Shown one piece after another: positions 24,800 through 36,268 of a stretch of DNA of 64,000 bases. A program made the translations under genes and the position numbers. The stretch covers positions 18,945 to 82,944 of the forward strand of contig JAHLKC010000162.1 of NCBI GenBank assembly GCA_025449115.1, in the 5' to 3' direction. The stretch is from Chytridium lagenaria. Its lineage: Eukaryota; Chytridiomycota; Chytridiomycetes; Chytridiales; Chytridiaceae. The notes under the pieces were generated by a model. The model was given only the letters and a program-made list of their open reading frames with translations, was not told the DNA's origin and did no database searches. The first letter of the stretch is position 1; each line of letters starts with the position of its first letter.

Positions 24800-25205
24800 G
24801 TTTGGCAGAGGCCGGGGGGGGGAGGGGGCAGGGCAGCTTATTGGTGGGCGGGTGTGGGGAGGGGGCAGCTTATCGGATGGGGAGGGCAAGGGTATGGGAG
24901 GGGGCAAGGGTATGGAGGGGGGCAAGGTATGGGGGGAGGGGTTTGATGAATGTGTGGGGAGGGGCAGCTATCGGTGGGGGGGTGTTTGGGGAGGGGCAGC
25001 TTATCGGTGGGGGTGTTTGGGGATGGGGAGGGGGGGCAAGGTATGGAGGGGGAGGGGTTTAATGAAGGTGTGTGGTTATTGTTGCATGTGTGTGGGGGGC
25101 AGCTTATCGGTGGTGGGGGTGTGGGAGGGGCAGCTTATCGGTGGGGGTGTTTGGGGATGGGAGGGGGGCAAGGGTATGGAGGGGAGGGGGTTAATGAATG
25201 TGTGG
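24800..25205. repeat. G-rich minisatellite downstream of the cyclin
   Basis: Strand-asymmetric G-rich repeat. The element 'gggcagcttatcggtggg' or a close variant recurs about six times, alternating with 'gggcaaggtatggaggggag' and 'gtttaatgaatgtgtgg' blocks. Dozens of GGG/GGGG runs are present. Open frames crossing it (Gly/Trp-rich) are a composition effect. Confidence 0.75.
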
Positions 25206-25261
25206 TTTATTGTTGCATGTCTCTTTTTCTTTTTTTTTTTCGTGGCGTCCTGGATATAATT

Positions 25262-27945
25262 GTTTTTTGAGGATGGTGGTTATTGGGGGATCCCGCGATT
25301 TTTTTTTATTTGTTTTGATATTTTGTTGAATTGCATACCCGTGTTTTGTTTGTTTTTGATGAATGGTTTTTTTGTTTTTTTTTGATTTGACGGTTGAGTG
25401 TTTTTGCACCGATGTTTGTTTTTTTTTTATGCACACACTACCTACCTACCTCTGTTCATCGACTTGCTTGGTTTGAAAAAGGTGGATTGAATAAAAAGGA
25501 ATACGTGTCCGTTCTTGTTGTTTTTATAGGTGTTTTTTCGGTTGTTTTTTGAGTATTGGGATCCCGCGATTGTTTGATATTTTGTTGAATTGCATACCCG
25601 TGTTTTGTTTGTTTTTGATGAATGGTTTTTTATTTTTTTTTTGGTTTGACGGTTGAGTGTTTTGCACCGATGTATTTTTTGGTTTTTTTATGCACACTAC
25701 CCACGTACCTCTGTTCAACTTGTTTGGTTTTGATAAAAGGTGGATTGAATAAAAAGGAAATACGTGTCCGTTTTTGATGTTTTTATAGGTTTTTTTTTGT
25801 TGTTTTTTTTGAGTATTGGGGGATCCGCGATTGTTTGATATTTTGGTGAATTGCGTACCCGTTTTTGTTTGTTTTTGATGAATGGTTTTTTGTTTTGGGT
25901 TTGACGGTTGAGTTTTTTTGCACCGATGTGTTTTTTTTGGGGTTTTTTTTTGTGCACACTACTTACCTACCTCTGTTTATCGACTTGTTTGGTTTTGATA
26001 AAAGGTGGATTGAATAAAATGGAAATACGTGTTCGTTCTTGTTGTTTTTATAGGTTTTTTTTTGTTCGGTTGTTTTTTGAGTATTGGGATCCCCGCGTTG
26101 TTTTGATATTTTGGTGAATTGCGTACCGTGTTTTGTTTGTTTTTGATGAATGGTTTTTTTTTTTTGGGTTTGACGGTTGAGTGTTTTTGCACCGATGTGT
26201 TTTTTTTGGGGGTTTTTTTATGCACACACTACCGACCTACCTCTGTTTATCGACTTGTTTGGTTTTGATAAAGTGGATTGAATAAACAGGAAATACGTGT
26301 CCGTTCTTGTTTGTTTATAGTGTTTTTTTTCGGTTGTTTTTTTTGAGTATTGGGGGATCCCGTGATTGTTTGATATTTTGGTGAATTGCGTACCCGTGTT
26401 TTGTTTGTTTTTTGATGAATGGTTTTTGTTTTTTTTTTTGGGTTTGACGGTTGAGTGTTTTTGCAACGATGTGTTTTTTTTGGGGGTTTTTTTTGTGCAC
26501 ACTACTTACCTACCTCTGTTATCGACTTGTTTTGGTTTTGATAAAGTGGATTGAATAAAAAGGAAATACGTGTTCGTTCTTGTTTTTATAGGTTTTTTTT
26601 TTCGGTTGTTTTTTTTGAGTATTGGGGGATCCCGCGATTGTTTGATATTTTGGTGAATGGCGTACCCGTGTTTTGTTTGTTTTTTGATGAATGGTTTTTT
26701 GTTTTGGGTTTGACGGTTGAGTGTTTTTGCAACGATGTGTTTTTTTTGGGGTTTTTTTTTTGTGCACACTACCTACCTACCTCTGTTCAACTTGTTTGGT
26801 TTTGATGAAAGGTGGATTGAGTAAAACGGAAATACGTGTCCGTTCTTGTTGTTTATAGTTTTTTTTGCGGTTGTTTTTTTGAGTATTGGGGGATCCCGCG
26901 ATTGTTTGATATTTTGGTGAAATGCGTACCCGTGTTTGTTTGTTTTTTGATGAATGGTTTTTTTGTTTTTTTTGGTTTGACGGTTGAGTGTTTTTGCACC
27001 GTTGTTTTTTGGGGTTTTTTTTATGCACACTACCCACGTACCTCTGTTTATCAACTTGTTTGGTTTTGATAAAAGGTGGATTGAATAAAAAGGAAATACG
27101 TGTCCGTTCTTGTTTGTTTTTATAGGTTTTTTTTTTGTTGTTTTTTTTGAGTATTGGGGGATCCCGCGATTGTTTGATGTTTTGGTGAATTGCGTACCCG
27201 TGTTTTGTTTGTTTTTTGATGAATGGTTTTTTTGTTTTGGGTTTGACGGTTGAGTGATTTTGCACCGATGTGTTTTTTTGGGGGGTTTTTTTTTATGCAC
27301 ACTACCTACCTACCTCTGTTCAACTTGTTTTGGTTTTGATAAAGGTGGATTGAATAAAAAGGAAATACGTGTCCGTTCTTGTTGTTTTTATAGGTTTTTT
27401 TTTCGGTTGTTTTTTTTGAGTACTGGGGGATCCCGCGATTGTTTGATATTTTGGTGAATTGCGTACCCGTGTTTTGTTTGTTTTGGATGGATAGTTTTTT
27501 TGTTTTTGGGTTTGACGGTTGAGTGTTTTTGCGCCGATGTGTTTTTTTTTGGGTTTTTTTTATGCACACACTACCTACCTACCTCTGTTCAACTTGTTTG
27601 GTTTTGATGAAAGGTGGATTGAATAAAAAGGAAATACGTGTCCGTTCTTGTTGTTTTTATAGGTTTTTTTTTCGGTTGTTTTTTTGAGTACTGGGGGATC
27701 CCGCGATTGTTTGATATTTTGGTGAATTGCGTACCCGTGTTTTGTTTGTTTTGGATGGATAGTTTTTTTGTTTTTGGGTTTGACGGTTGAGTGTTTTTGC
27801 GCCGATGTGTTTTTTTTTGGGTTTTTTTTATGCACACACTACCTACCTACCTCTGTTCAACTTGTTTGGTTTTGATGAAAGGTGGATTGAATAAAAAGGA
27901 AATACGTGTCCGTTCTTGTTGTTTTATAGGTTTTTTTCGGTTTTT
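25262..27945. repeat. Ten-copy satellite, ~267-bp unit
   Basis: Tandem array. Landmarks recur once per unit: 'gagtattgggggatcccgcg' (near 25280, 25550, 25812, 26079, 26346, 26618, 26880, 27148, 27416, 27685), 'gacggttgagtg', 'cacactacctacctacctct' and 'ggtggattgaataaaa' (ten copies, last near 27885). Spacing is 261-272 bp. The + strand is T/G-rich with long T runs that vary in length and make most of the differences. Units 9 and 10 share private changes (tactgggg, ttttggatggatag, gcgccgatg), indicating the newest duplication. Open minus-strand frames inside are Lys/Asn-rich shadows of the T runs. Confidence 0.92.
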
Positions 27946-28162
27946 TTTTGGGGGGGTCTATGAGGGCTTTGTTTTTGGGGTTGGAGGTGGTTTTGGTGAA
28001 TAGTAAAACGACCGATAAATAGTGATGGCCTTTTCATATTTCGTTTCCGTGTTTTCGTCTGGAACACGCGTTTGTCGGCATATTTTAATAAGCGTGTGAC
28101 GGTTTTTTTAGAGGCAAAACTCGGATAATTGAAACTTTATCTGGAAAGATTAGGAATTCAGC

Positions 28163-29646
28163 ATGAAGGCCGTTGTCCTTGTTGAGCCTTTCCATGTCCA
28201 GGTTCAGGACATACCTGCACCAAGGTCTGAGGATCTTGATGAGGGAGAGGCGATCATTAAAGTGAAATTGGCAGGGTTAGTAATGGACTTTTTACTTAAC
28301 GCTTGGGAAGAGCGAGACGTTTAAACGTTCAACATTAGACTCTGTGGATCCGATCTTCACTGTTACCGTGGAAACGAACCTCTCCCTCCCAACAAAATCA
28401 CCATGGGTCCATGATTCGTCGGCGAGATCGTTGCCATCAAACCATACGCTAACTCCATCATCCCCGGAGATGAACTTCATGTTGGAGACATGGTGGTGTC
28501 CCCCTTCACCACCTCCTGTCTTCAATGCAAAGCATGTCTCGCTGGCTTCACATCACGATGCAACCGTTCCCCTTCTTTTCGGTGGTAGCGAGAAACTTCA
28601 AGGCGCTCAAGCCGCTTACGTTGTTGTCAAGGATGCTCCAGGAACCTTGGTTTCGTTACGAACGCTCTCTAAAAACATGGATATCCCTGACGCCGCTTAC
28701 CTCCTATGCGCCGATATCCTCCCAACAGGCTACTTTGCCGCCCTCCAAGCTCTCACTCATCCCAATCTCTCTGGTGTTCTCACAAACCAAACCATGGCCT
28801 CAATCCATCTGGTCCCTCAAAGACAACCCTCGTCATGCCACATCCAACATCTCCCATCGCTATCATGGGGTTGGGACCTGTGGGGCTCTGCGCCGTTGTG
28901 GTCTGTCATTGATATTTTGTCGCGTCCCGGATCTGCGCCGATGGGTTATGCGAACGCGGAACCTTGGAGGGTCACCCTTTTGGTGATTGATGGTGTGCAG
29001 GCTAGACGGGATGCGGCGGAGAGGGCTTTTTGAGGCAATGGGGAAGACGATCCCTGCGTTGAATGAGTGGATGGAGATGGTGTGTTTGGATGTTGATGAA
29101 GCGGGGGGTTGGGTTGATGCGAATTTAAAAGAGTCTATTGGGAATGGGGTGGATGCGGGCGTTGGAGGTGAAATACCTTTTTTGTTTTTTTTTCATAATG
29201 AATTTCTTTCTGGTAATTGAGCTTTTTTTATTAACGACGATCATGCTTTATCAAAGGTCGTGGGATCTCCTGAGCTCTTCATCTCGGATACCACCCTTCT
29301 GAGACCTTTCGGAGTTCTCGCTTCCGTCGGTACGTGTCATCCCCATCCCCCCATTTTACATCCTAAACTTTTGTTTAAAATCCCCCAGGTGTCCATACAG
29401 CCCCCACGTTCCCATTAACAGGTGGCGATCTTTACGACAAGAACGTGGCCATGTGTTTCGGGAGGTGTCCTGTTCGTTCCATCTTACCCGCTGTCGTTTG
29501 GGGTGCTGGAACGCCATGGACGGGTTTTGGTTGGACCTGATCAGAGGAATAAGGATGGACTTGTTGACAGGATTGTGCATGTTGATGAAGCCGTGGAGAT
29601 GTATAAGTTGTTTGGAGGGGAGGGGGTGTGGGAAGGTTTTGTTTAG
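28163..29646 (+). CDS. Zinc-dependent alcohol dehydrogenase (MDR family)
   Basis: Medium-chain dehydrogenase/reductase. N-terminus MKAVVLVEPFHVQVQDIPAP. The catalytic zinc region is 'GLCGSDLHCYRGNEPLPPNK', spliced across a GT...AG intron (about 28277-28340). The structural zinc region is 'CLQCKACLAGFTSRCNRS', with four Cys. A nucleotide-binding segment 'IAIMGLGPVGLCAVVVA' follows, and the C-terminal segment 'DQRNKDGLVDRIVHVDEAVE'. Introns also lie near 29168-29255 and 29331-29388. The usual GHE motif after 'ITMG' reads G-P-stop-F (28412-28423), which two single-base changes would explain. Further frame breaks occur near 28515, 28830, 28905, 29030 and 29505. Substrate unknown. Confidence 0.8.
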
Positions 29647-29819
29647 GTTTGAGTAAGCAGGGTTTTGATGAACGGATAGAGACTTGTTTAGAGTTTGGTG
29701 GATATTGTTGTAATGGCTTGAATGAGGTTGACACGAATATAAAATGGAACGAGAGACCAAGACTTTGGTTTTTGATGTCTCCCGCCGTTCTTCTCATCAC
29801 ACATCAATAATCTCGTCAA

Positions 29820-30857
29820 TACCTTCTTGAGACTTTTTTATGTGATTTTTTTAAGCGACCGCCCGGCTCTTGAAATCAAGTTGACTGTTTCTCGGTCGAG
29901 TTTATTAAACTGCTGATTGCTTCATACAACAATATCACGGGAGCTTGTTGGTGGTCTGTTATTTCGAAATAATAGACCAACGACCATCACCAATTAGACT
30001 CGGTCGGCATTTGACGACCCACCATTAATTTATACATTTCTCATCAGCCCAAAGGATAATGTTTAGGTAGTGAAATTGAGCTATATAAAAAAAACTTTAA
30101 TGGGTTTTGGTTAAAATCCTTTGAAAAAACGTGGTTTTAATTTCTTTTGGGTCTCGGTCGGGATATGAAGACCCACCAGCTAATACTAACAAATTTCATC
30201 TCCTCTCAAGCTCGACCCACACGGATGTTTATTGATTTCAACACACCTAAACGCGTCGCTTCTCAACCTGTCAGACACAGGTCCGCAATAACAGCCAATT
30301 CCGGGGCTTTCGATTACTCTCCACAAAACAAGGGCTAAAGAGGGGTTTTTTTTTTGAGAAAGGAGGCAAAAAGCTGAAACAGACTTAATTCGCCCGCCGA
30401 GCGCGAGTTTTAAGGCAACTCATTAGATAGTTTCATTTTATTGGCTTTTTCCATAATTATTCTAATAGTGTCGGTTGGTCAATTTGCAATGCCATTGGAA
30501 TACAGGCACATGTGGTTAAATTCGTTTCAGCGGCAGACTGACCTACGGCAAAGTGCAGGACGACCATTTTCAAGCAGCTCTAAAGGTGTGCAAGGCGGGT
30601 GGGTGGTTGTTTCAGAATGAGATTTGTTTAGATGAAATCCATATGGGATTTAGGCGCGTTGATTGGTGAGTGACATTCCAGGTTATGCCCAAATTAGGGA
30701 ACGCGGTGAGGAAAATCATTCGTTGCGAAGTGGCTCTAAGCTCCTCTGAAGCAATTAAAAGTAGGGCGCCTTCACACCGTTTTGCCTGCTTCCACCGCTT
30801 CCATCAAGACGCGCACAAAAGACACTAGATCACATCAACTTCTTTAACAACCATAAC
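29820..30857. other. Intergenic region
   Basis: About 1 kb with no supported gene. A diverged repeat pair ('ctcggtcgg...gacccacca...taat...tttcatc' versus 'tctcatc') occurs near 29998-30048 and 30152-30202. The 3' end is likely the promoter/leader of the 7-TM gene. Confidence 0.35.
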
Positions 30858-32121
30858 ATGGCCAAAGCATCATCATTACCTGTGAACACCTCGGACCTCT
30901 ATCTTATCGGTGAGCGAACATTCTTTGAATGCAACCTTAAACGATGCTCTATCTCTTTGACTCACTCTTCCTTTTTTTTTAACAGAGGAATGCTACTATT
31001 CACAGATCAAGGACTGCCAGATGGTGTGGGGTGGAAAGAGACGGCTGCCGTACTATTGTGGGTAAACTGGGGGACATTCTTACTTGGAATCGCTGTCACC
31101 CTTCTGTCCGTTTACGTTCGGAGAAAGAGGGCCTTTGTTCGAAACACCACACCACCACAGTACTATCAGCTATCTCAGTTTGAAGTTTTCCTTGCACTCA
31201 TGGCCTTGTCATCGTTCTTAAACGCTACCGCACTTTCGCTCTCTGTTTACGTATCCATCCGAACCATCCTCCTCCAGTGAGTACTCGGACCTTTAGTAAT
31301 TCTGTCCTGATCACGTTATACTTTCCCGTATTAATCTGCTGATCTCTACATCACTATTCCAGCTCTCTCAGTGGTCTAGGAGCCTTCATCCTCTACGTCG
31401 CAGCCCTCCTTTTCGTTAACATGGTTCTCAAATCAAACTCACTCCAAAATCGCACCGTCCGACTCATCCGCACCATCTTCCTCCCCGCCCTCATCCTCCC
31501 GATCACCTCAGTCGTGGGTCTCTTCATCTACCAAGGCTATTACAGCGACTACTTTCAATACCAAGAGCACACAAAGACCGTCCATGCACGCTTCATGGTC
31601 ATTGTCTCTTCCTGCGCAGGGTTATGGCTCGTCGCTTTCATCGCTCTCGACATTGTCCTCATCGTCGCTCGTAACAGTTTCGCCGTTCACCTCCGCTCAG
31701 CCCTCGCCCTTCCCATCGGTAGAGCGAGCAGCAGCGTTCAAGACAGTGCAGTCGGATCCCGAAAGAGTTTCCCGCAAAACATGTCAAACCAACAAAAATC
31801 TTCCAACGGTGCTAACCTTGCTGCAACCCAACAAGCTGAAGTCGTTCTTGCACTCAAGAACGCTGTCGCTACATTAGGATGGCTTGCTGTTGGAACGACC
31901 ACTTTAATCGTTTACTCGCTCTTTACGGTTGTGTGAGCATCTTTTTGATCAGTAACGCCTCTTTCTTGTACTTTTCGACTCTTGTCGTCTCGTACTGCAC
32001 TGCTTTCTTTATTGCGCTTATCATCTACATTGTCAACCTCGTCAACATCATGAGGCAGCTTTTGAACGTTCAAGAGCTGGAGAATTCGATCAACAGCCAA
32101 AATGGGACTGTCAGTTGGTGA
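30858..32121 (+). CDS. Seven-TM membrane protein, unknown family (paralogue B)
   Basis: Paralogue of the minus-strand gene at 15587-16787. Starts MAKASSLPVNTSDLYLI; an intron (30909-30985) is in the same place as in copy A, followed by 'EECYYSQIKDC'. Shared segments include 'LLWVNWGTFLLGIAVTLLS', 'YYQLSQFEVFLALMALSS', 'LILPITSVVGLFIYQGYY', 'SDYFQYQEHTKTVHARFMV', 'AFIALDIVLIVARNSF', 'AATQQAEVVLALKNAV' and 'TLVVSYCTAFFIALIIYIV'. The loop between helices 5 and 6 is Ser-rich and variable between the copies. Frame breaks lie near 31030 and 31925. Strong conservation of helices and of the 'NTSDLYL' start argues both copies are under selection. Function unknown. Confidence 0.75.
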
Positions 32122-32823
32122 TCAGGCCATCTATTCTTTTCCTTATTCCGTTCACATTTTGTTTATATGATTGCTAGTAACCCTGGTTGACGGAGGATCA
32201 TGTTGCGTTTTTGGTTCTGTACTGCCGTTTATTGTTCTTTTTTTTTCTCGCCATGTTAAGGAATATTTTTGTAAATGAGCTGAAATTAAGTTTAGTATGT
32301 ATAAATGATATCTTTCATAATAAGCAAGCTTTTGGCGGTGTTATAATAATATTAGCGCAGGCTTCTTCTTATATCAAGCGACGGGCTCCAAATAGGTGTG
32401 ATCAGAGGGAGTTAGTAATCGCCGCGCTTAGTTCCAGTATAGAAGATTAAGAAAAAAAAAAAGACGTTCGTTATGTTAATGATGATTAAATTGAACAAGA
32501 TGTGATGCAATTTCATAGGTTTTGTTGTAGGGATGCGTTTTTTCTAAAGTGGCTAACGTCGACTTTTTGCTTAATCAAAACGCTTATTTTTCATTCCAAT
32601 TTATGTTTACAACAAGATCGAGGGACATGGCATAGATTTATGTGCCCAAATGTGCCTCCACTGCTGTTGACGAGTCTACCTAGCTGGTATAATTATATCG
32701 TAATTCCTTCAACTTTGACGCCTGTTGGGCAAGGGTTAAAACCAGGGTAAATTAAGTGACAATTCGCTAACTTGAATCCAGTCCGAACAACAAGCCTCGC
32801 ATCAACAACAAGGAGCGGAGGAG
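32122..32823. other. Intergenic region
   Basis: Between two co-oriented genes; no credible coding sequence. Holds the 3' end of the 7-TM gene and the promoter of the next. Confidence 0.35.
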
Positions 32824-34215
32824 ATGGAGAATACCCGGCCAAGACAAAGTTCTTTTCCAACATCTCCTCGCATTCTCACACCACCCTTACGAACCATGTC
32901 TAAAGAGCCCTTTCTTTGTGCTTTCTCTCCCACCCCGACATCCATCCCCCCTCCTCTCCCATCGAAGGACGCGGAACCATTTACATCACCAAATCCAGAA
33001 CCATCCAACGGCCCATCCTCGCATCCATCAGTTTACATCCACTCCTTAAGAACCGAATGGAAGTCACATGAAGTTTTGGATAATTATTCGCCAGCTTCTG
33101 TTCCGCCTATTGCACTTGCGGATAAGGATTGTGTTCAGCTATCGCAAGAATCATTGAATCGAGCGCATGCAGCTGCAGATGGGAAAGCGGATGCAACACT
33201 TAAAACTGGATTGAGGAAGAATAAGAAAGGGGAGCCATTGACAGCGGATGAGGAGTTTGTAAGGAAGATGAAGAGGAGGAAGTGGTGTTTAATCGCTGTT
33301 ATCATTCTTGGGCTTTTGCTAGCAATAGTGGTGCCCGTCGGTTGGTTTTTTTGGCCGAGGTATGCTTATTTTTTCGGCCTCCTGTACACCCCTTTGATAC
33401 TATTCGCATTGACGGGTTCAAATTTACGATATTTGATCTTTGTTTAAAACCCACTCTTTTTCTAAAAGGTTTCCTGAAATCCGGGTTCTTAATTTGAACT
33501 TGGCCGAAGACAACGGCGGTGCTTATCAGTTTTCTCTTCCCCGAATGCGAGTGATAATTTGAATTATCTTGAAGCGCGTATTCGGTTGAACATGCTGGTC
33601 AGTATCTACAATCCCAACGCCTACGATCTTGAGTTGCAGAGACTTGATATCAATGTAAGGAGCTCGTTAGGAAAATCTTTTATCAAGTTTGAGAAAATTA
33701 TTAACTGTCATTACAATACAGGCTAACTTGAACTGCAACCGATCCGAGCTAGAAAAGGGCCGTCCTCCTTCCAGCTTTGACCTCGAGCAGTACATTGGCG
33801 CTGCCCCACGCAACGAAGATCCCACCTACACCCCTTCCTTTGACCCCTCCATTGGAACAGGAACACGAGGCGGCGGACTCACCTTCCCTTCTCGCGTCAA
33901 CCTCACCTTTGCCCTAAACTTCACCGTGTTCTACACCCCGACCGTGGCGTAGGTCTCCTCAAAGATCCCGTCTTTGCCGAGCTCTTGCAAGTCTGTGGCA
34001 TTACTAGACCCGTCCCGAGACCCGCTAGAATATCGTATGATGCTGTGAGCACGGTGAAGAGTTTGTCAAGGTTGGGGTATTATCCGAGAGTATCGAACAG
34101 TGTTTTTATAAGGTGCCCTGCTTCTGATGAGCAGATTGCAGGGGTTGTGGATGCGGTTAATGGAGAGGGAAATAGGACCGTGTATGAAATCTTGGAAAGT
34201 GTGTTTAGGAGTTGA
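32824..34215 (+). CDS. Single-pass membrane protein with LEA2-like extracellular domain
   Basis: A hydrophilic Pro/Ser-rich N-terminal tail of about 150 aa, a basic cluster ('FVRKMKRRKW'), then one TM helix ('CLIAVIILGLLLAIVVPVGW'). The outside part contains 'NYLEARIRLNMLVSIYNPNA' and 'YDLELQRLDI', a segment typical of the LEA2 fold, then 'SRVNLTFALNFTVFYTPTVA' and 'LLKDPVFAELLQVCGI'. Introns lie at about 33359-33468 and 33655-33721. Frame breaks occur near 33540 and 33950. The architecture matches the long gene at 18008-21372, though this protein is shorter and I cannot show direct homology by eye. It stands 0.7 kb downstream of 7-TM paralogue B. Confidence 0.68.
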
Positions 34216-35340
34216 AGTGGAGGATGTTTTTCGTGGGAAGAAACACAATAAGAATACTTTGTGGCGTGGGACTTGAGATGGACGCAGTCGGGATTTTGTT
34301 TTTTTTCTTGATTTTAAATAACGCACTTAAATTAATATTATGGCATTTTTTGGGACGTATTCATGACCATGTATACGATTAAATATGTAAAGTGTTTAAA
34401 TTTCAAGCAGGGTACAGTTGGATTTACAGCTAGAATAGCACAGTACTAGCTTATTCTATTTAGTCTCCAGGTCAATTGAAGAGTCACATAAAATCAGGAG
34501 AAATATGAAAGGAAATGTGAAAGGGACACCACGCTGGCAGACTACAGGTCTATGGGTAGGTAGACAGAGTAGAATCATTCAGGTGGGAATAGATGTAGGT
34601 TCAGCAAGTATAGATATTGAATATAGTCAGTTATTGCCACTATGCTAAGGTCGCTGCGGTTGGTGGATACCGAAATAGTAAGAGATTATATTGATAGAGT
34701 CAGCCTGCGTCGCCGTGGCGCCGTTGGTGTCGTTGTCACGATCGAACGTAAAACACGACGAGGTTGAACGCTTGAACTGCATAGGTAGTGACAACATGAA
34801 TATATCAAATGGTATGCCGCTGAATAAGGATGACGCAGGTAGAAGTACGGAAGAAAAACGCTTAGCCAAGAATAACTGAAAATAAAGTGAGGGCGGACCC
34901 GAATATAAGGGTGGTGGTATGAATATTTTTTATGGTTTGAAGGTAAGGTTGATAATGACAAATGACAAGAAAACCGATGGGTTAGGGTTAAGAGAATGCC
35001 ATTGTCGAGGTAGGTAGCGGCGTATCCTTCTTCTCGAAATCATCCGTGACATCACGTATTCGCGGGAAATGCAAAGGAGCAATTAAAAAGATCATGCGGT
35101 TCATCAGCAAAAAGAAGAGCGTGACGATGCTAACGCAGGACGAGCGGCTGTCTTCGTCAGTGTGTCCATGCCAGCGTGTTCGGTAAGTCTAATCCTTCAT
35201 CAGCACTCCATCACACCCACTCACCTATCAAAACCAACTCACCTTCTTTTGTTTTTCTATTCATCGTATTCATCATCATCAAAGGGATAACGTCAAGAAC
35301 GTAAGATCTAGTCAAAGAGTCCGTATCCACTCAGTGTTGC
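34216..35340. other. Intergenic region
   Basis: No supported gene. Short open frames around 34645-34961 lie on both strands without features. Confidence 0.35.
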
Positions 35341-35378
35341 ATTGCAAGAATTGCTTCACTACATGGAACAGGGACTTT

Positions 35379-35610
35379 ATGGCGTCCATTGTCATTATGC
35401 TGTGCTGCATCGCTCAAGCTCAAGGGAGGCAGCACCCTCTCCACGGCCCAGTTCCTCGCCGATCAGCAGAACGACAACAAGCCCCGTAACGCCTATAACA
35501 CCCTTTTTTATTACTTCACACCACCCCCTTTATTACATTTGTGGCCCTACTTCACCTTTTGGGGAATAGAGGCAAAAACTCTTGTAAGTAGACTTGTTCT
35601 ACATGTATGA
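35379..35610 (+). CDS. Possible small secreted protein, frame-broken
   Basis: The ATG at 35379 gives a signal-peptide-like start, MASIVIMLCCIAQAQ. The same frame stops at 35489. One base shift after 'AQAQ' would continue in 'GSTLSTAQFLADQQNDNKP' to about 35610. No family is recognised. It could equally be a chance frame. Confidence 0.25.
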
Positions 35611-36268
35611 CATAAAAATACAAGAAAACCGATATCTCCATGATAATTTGCCCATGAATCATAAAGAAAAAAGATAAAAGGTTGAAATCAAAAAGTTACC
35701 CCCTAATTCTATAACAATAGAAACCAGGAAGTCATCACATTTTAGAATCGAATAAATGTAAAAAACGTCAACAAAATAAAACTTCTCGAAAAATACAATA
35801 TGAAAAACAACATCAACGGTAGTGCCAACGTGAAGAAATGGGGGGGATAAATTAACAAAGATCAAAACGAAAAAGGTAATAAAAATAAGAAGACATGATG
35901 GGAAAGGGAGTCTGATATCATCAACGTTTGGAAAAAAAAATGCAAACAGTCTACACAATAATGGTGAAGATGTGGAAAGTAGGGAACTCGATGAAACAAC
36001 AAAATAGATCTCAAAGATAAAAGAATGAACTAGGGTCGTAAATCCTAAAAATAAGATGATGGGAGAAAAAAATACAATGAAGAGTTGGAAAAACAGACTA
36101 GGCGCATTCAAAATAATACGGAAAAAAATGACACAAATACAACAAAAAACAATCGCTAGAAAGAATGGGAAAAAAATAAAAAAGTCAAGCTGTTCAATAA
36201 AATAAAAATAAACCAAAAAAAACCCCAATAAAACCCCAATTTCATCCCTCTACCACAACCCCATCACT
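35611..36268. other. A-rich intergenic region
   Basis: The + strand is very A-rich. The open minus-strand frame (36228-35659) is Phe/Ile/Ser-rich, follows homopolymers, and is not accepted as a gene. Probably 3' UTR of the zinc-finger gene. Confidence 0.35.

Noticed and set aside
25191..27837. Many open Lys/Asn-rich frames on the minus strand within the satellite
   Set aside because: They repeat with the 267-bp unit, come from T runs, change frame from copy to copy, and have no start context.
25230..28010. Satellite as a centromere
   Set aside because: Only 2.7 kb, bounded by ordinary genes, about 36 kb from a telomere; no supporting feature.
24237..28010. CRISPR-like array
   Set aside because: Units are contiguous without unique spacers and the genome is eukaryotic; these are polyQ codon repeats, a minisatellite and a satellite.
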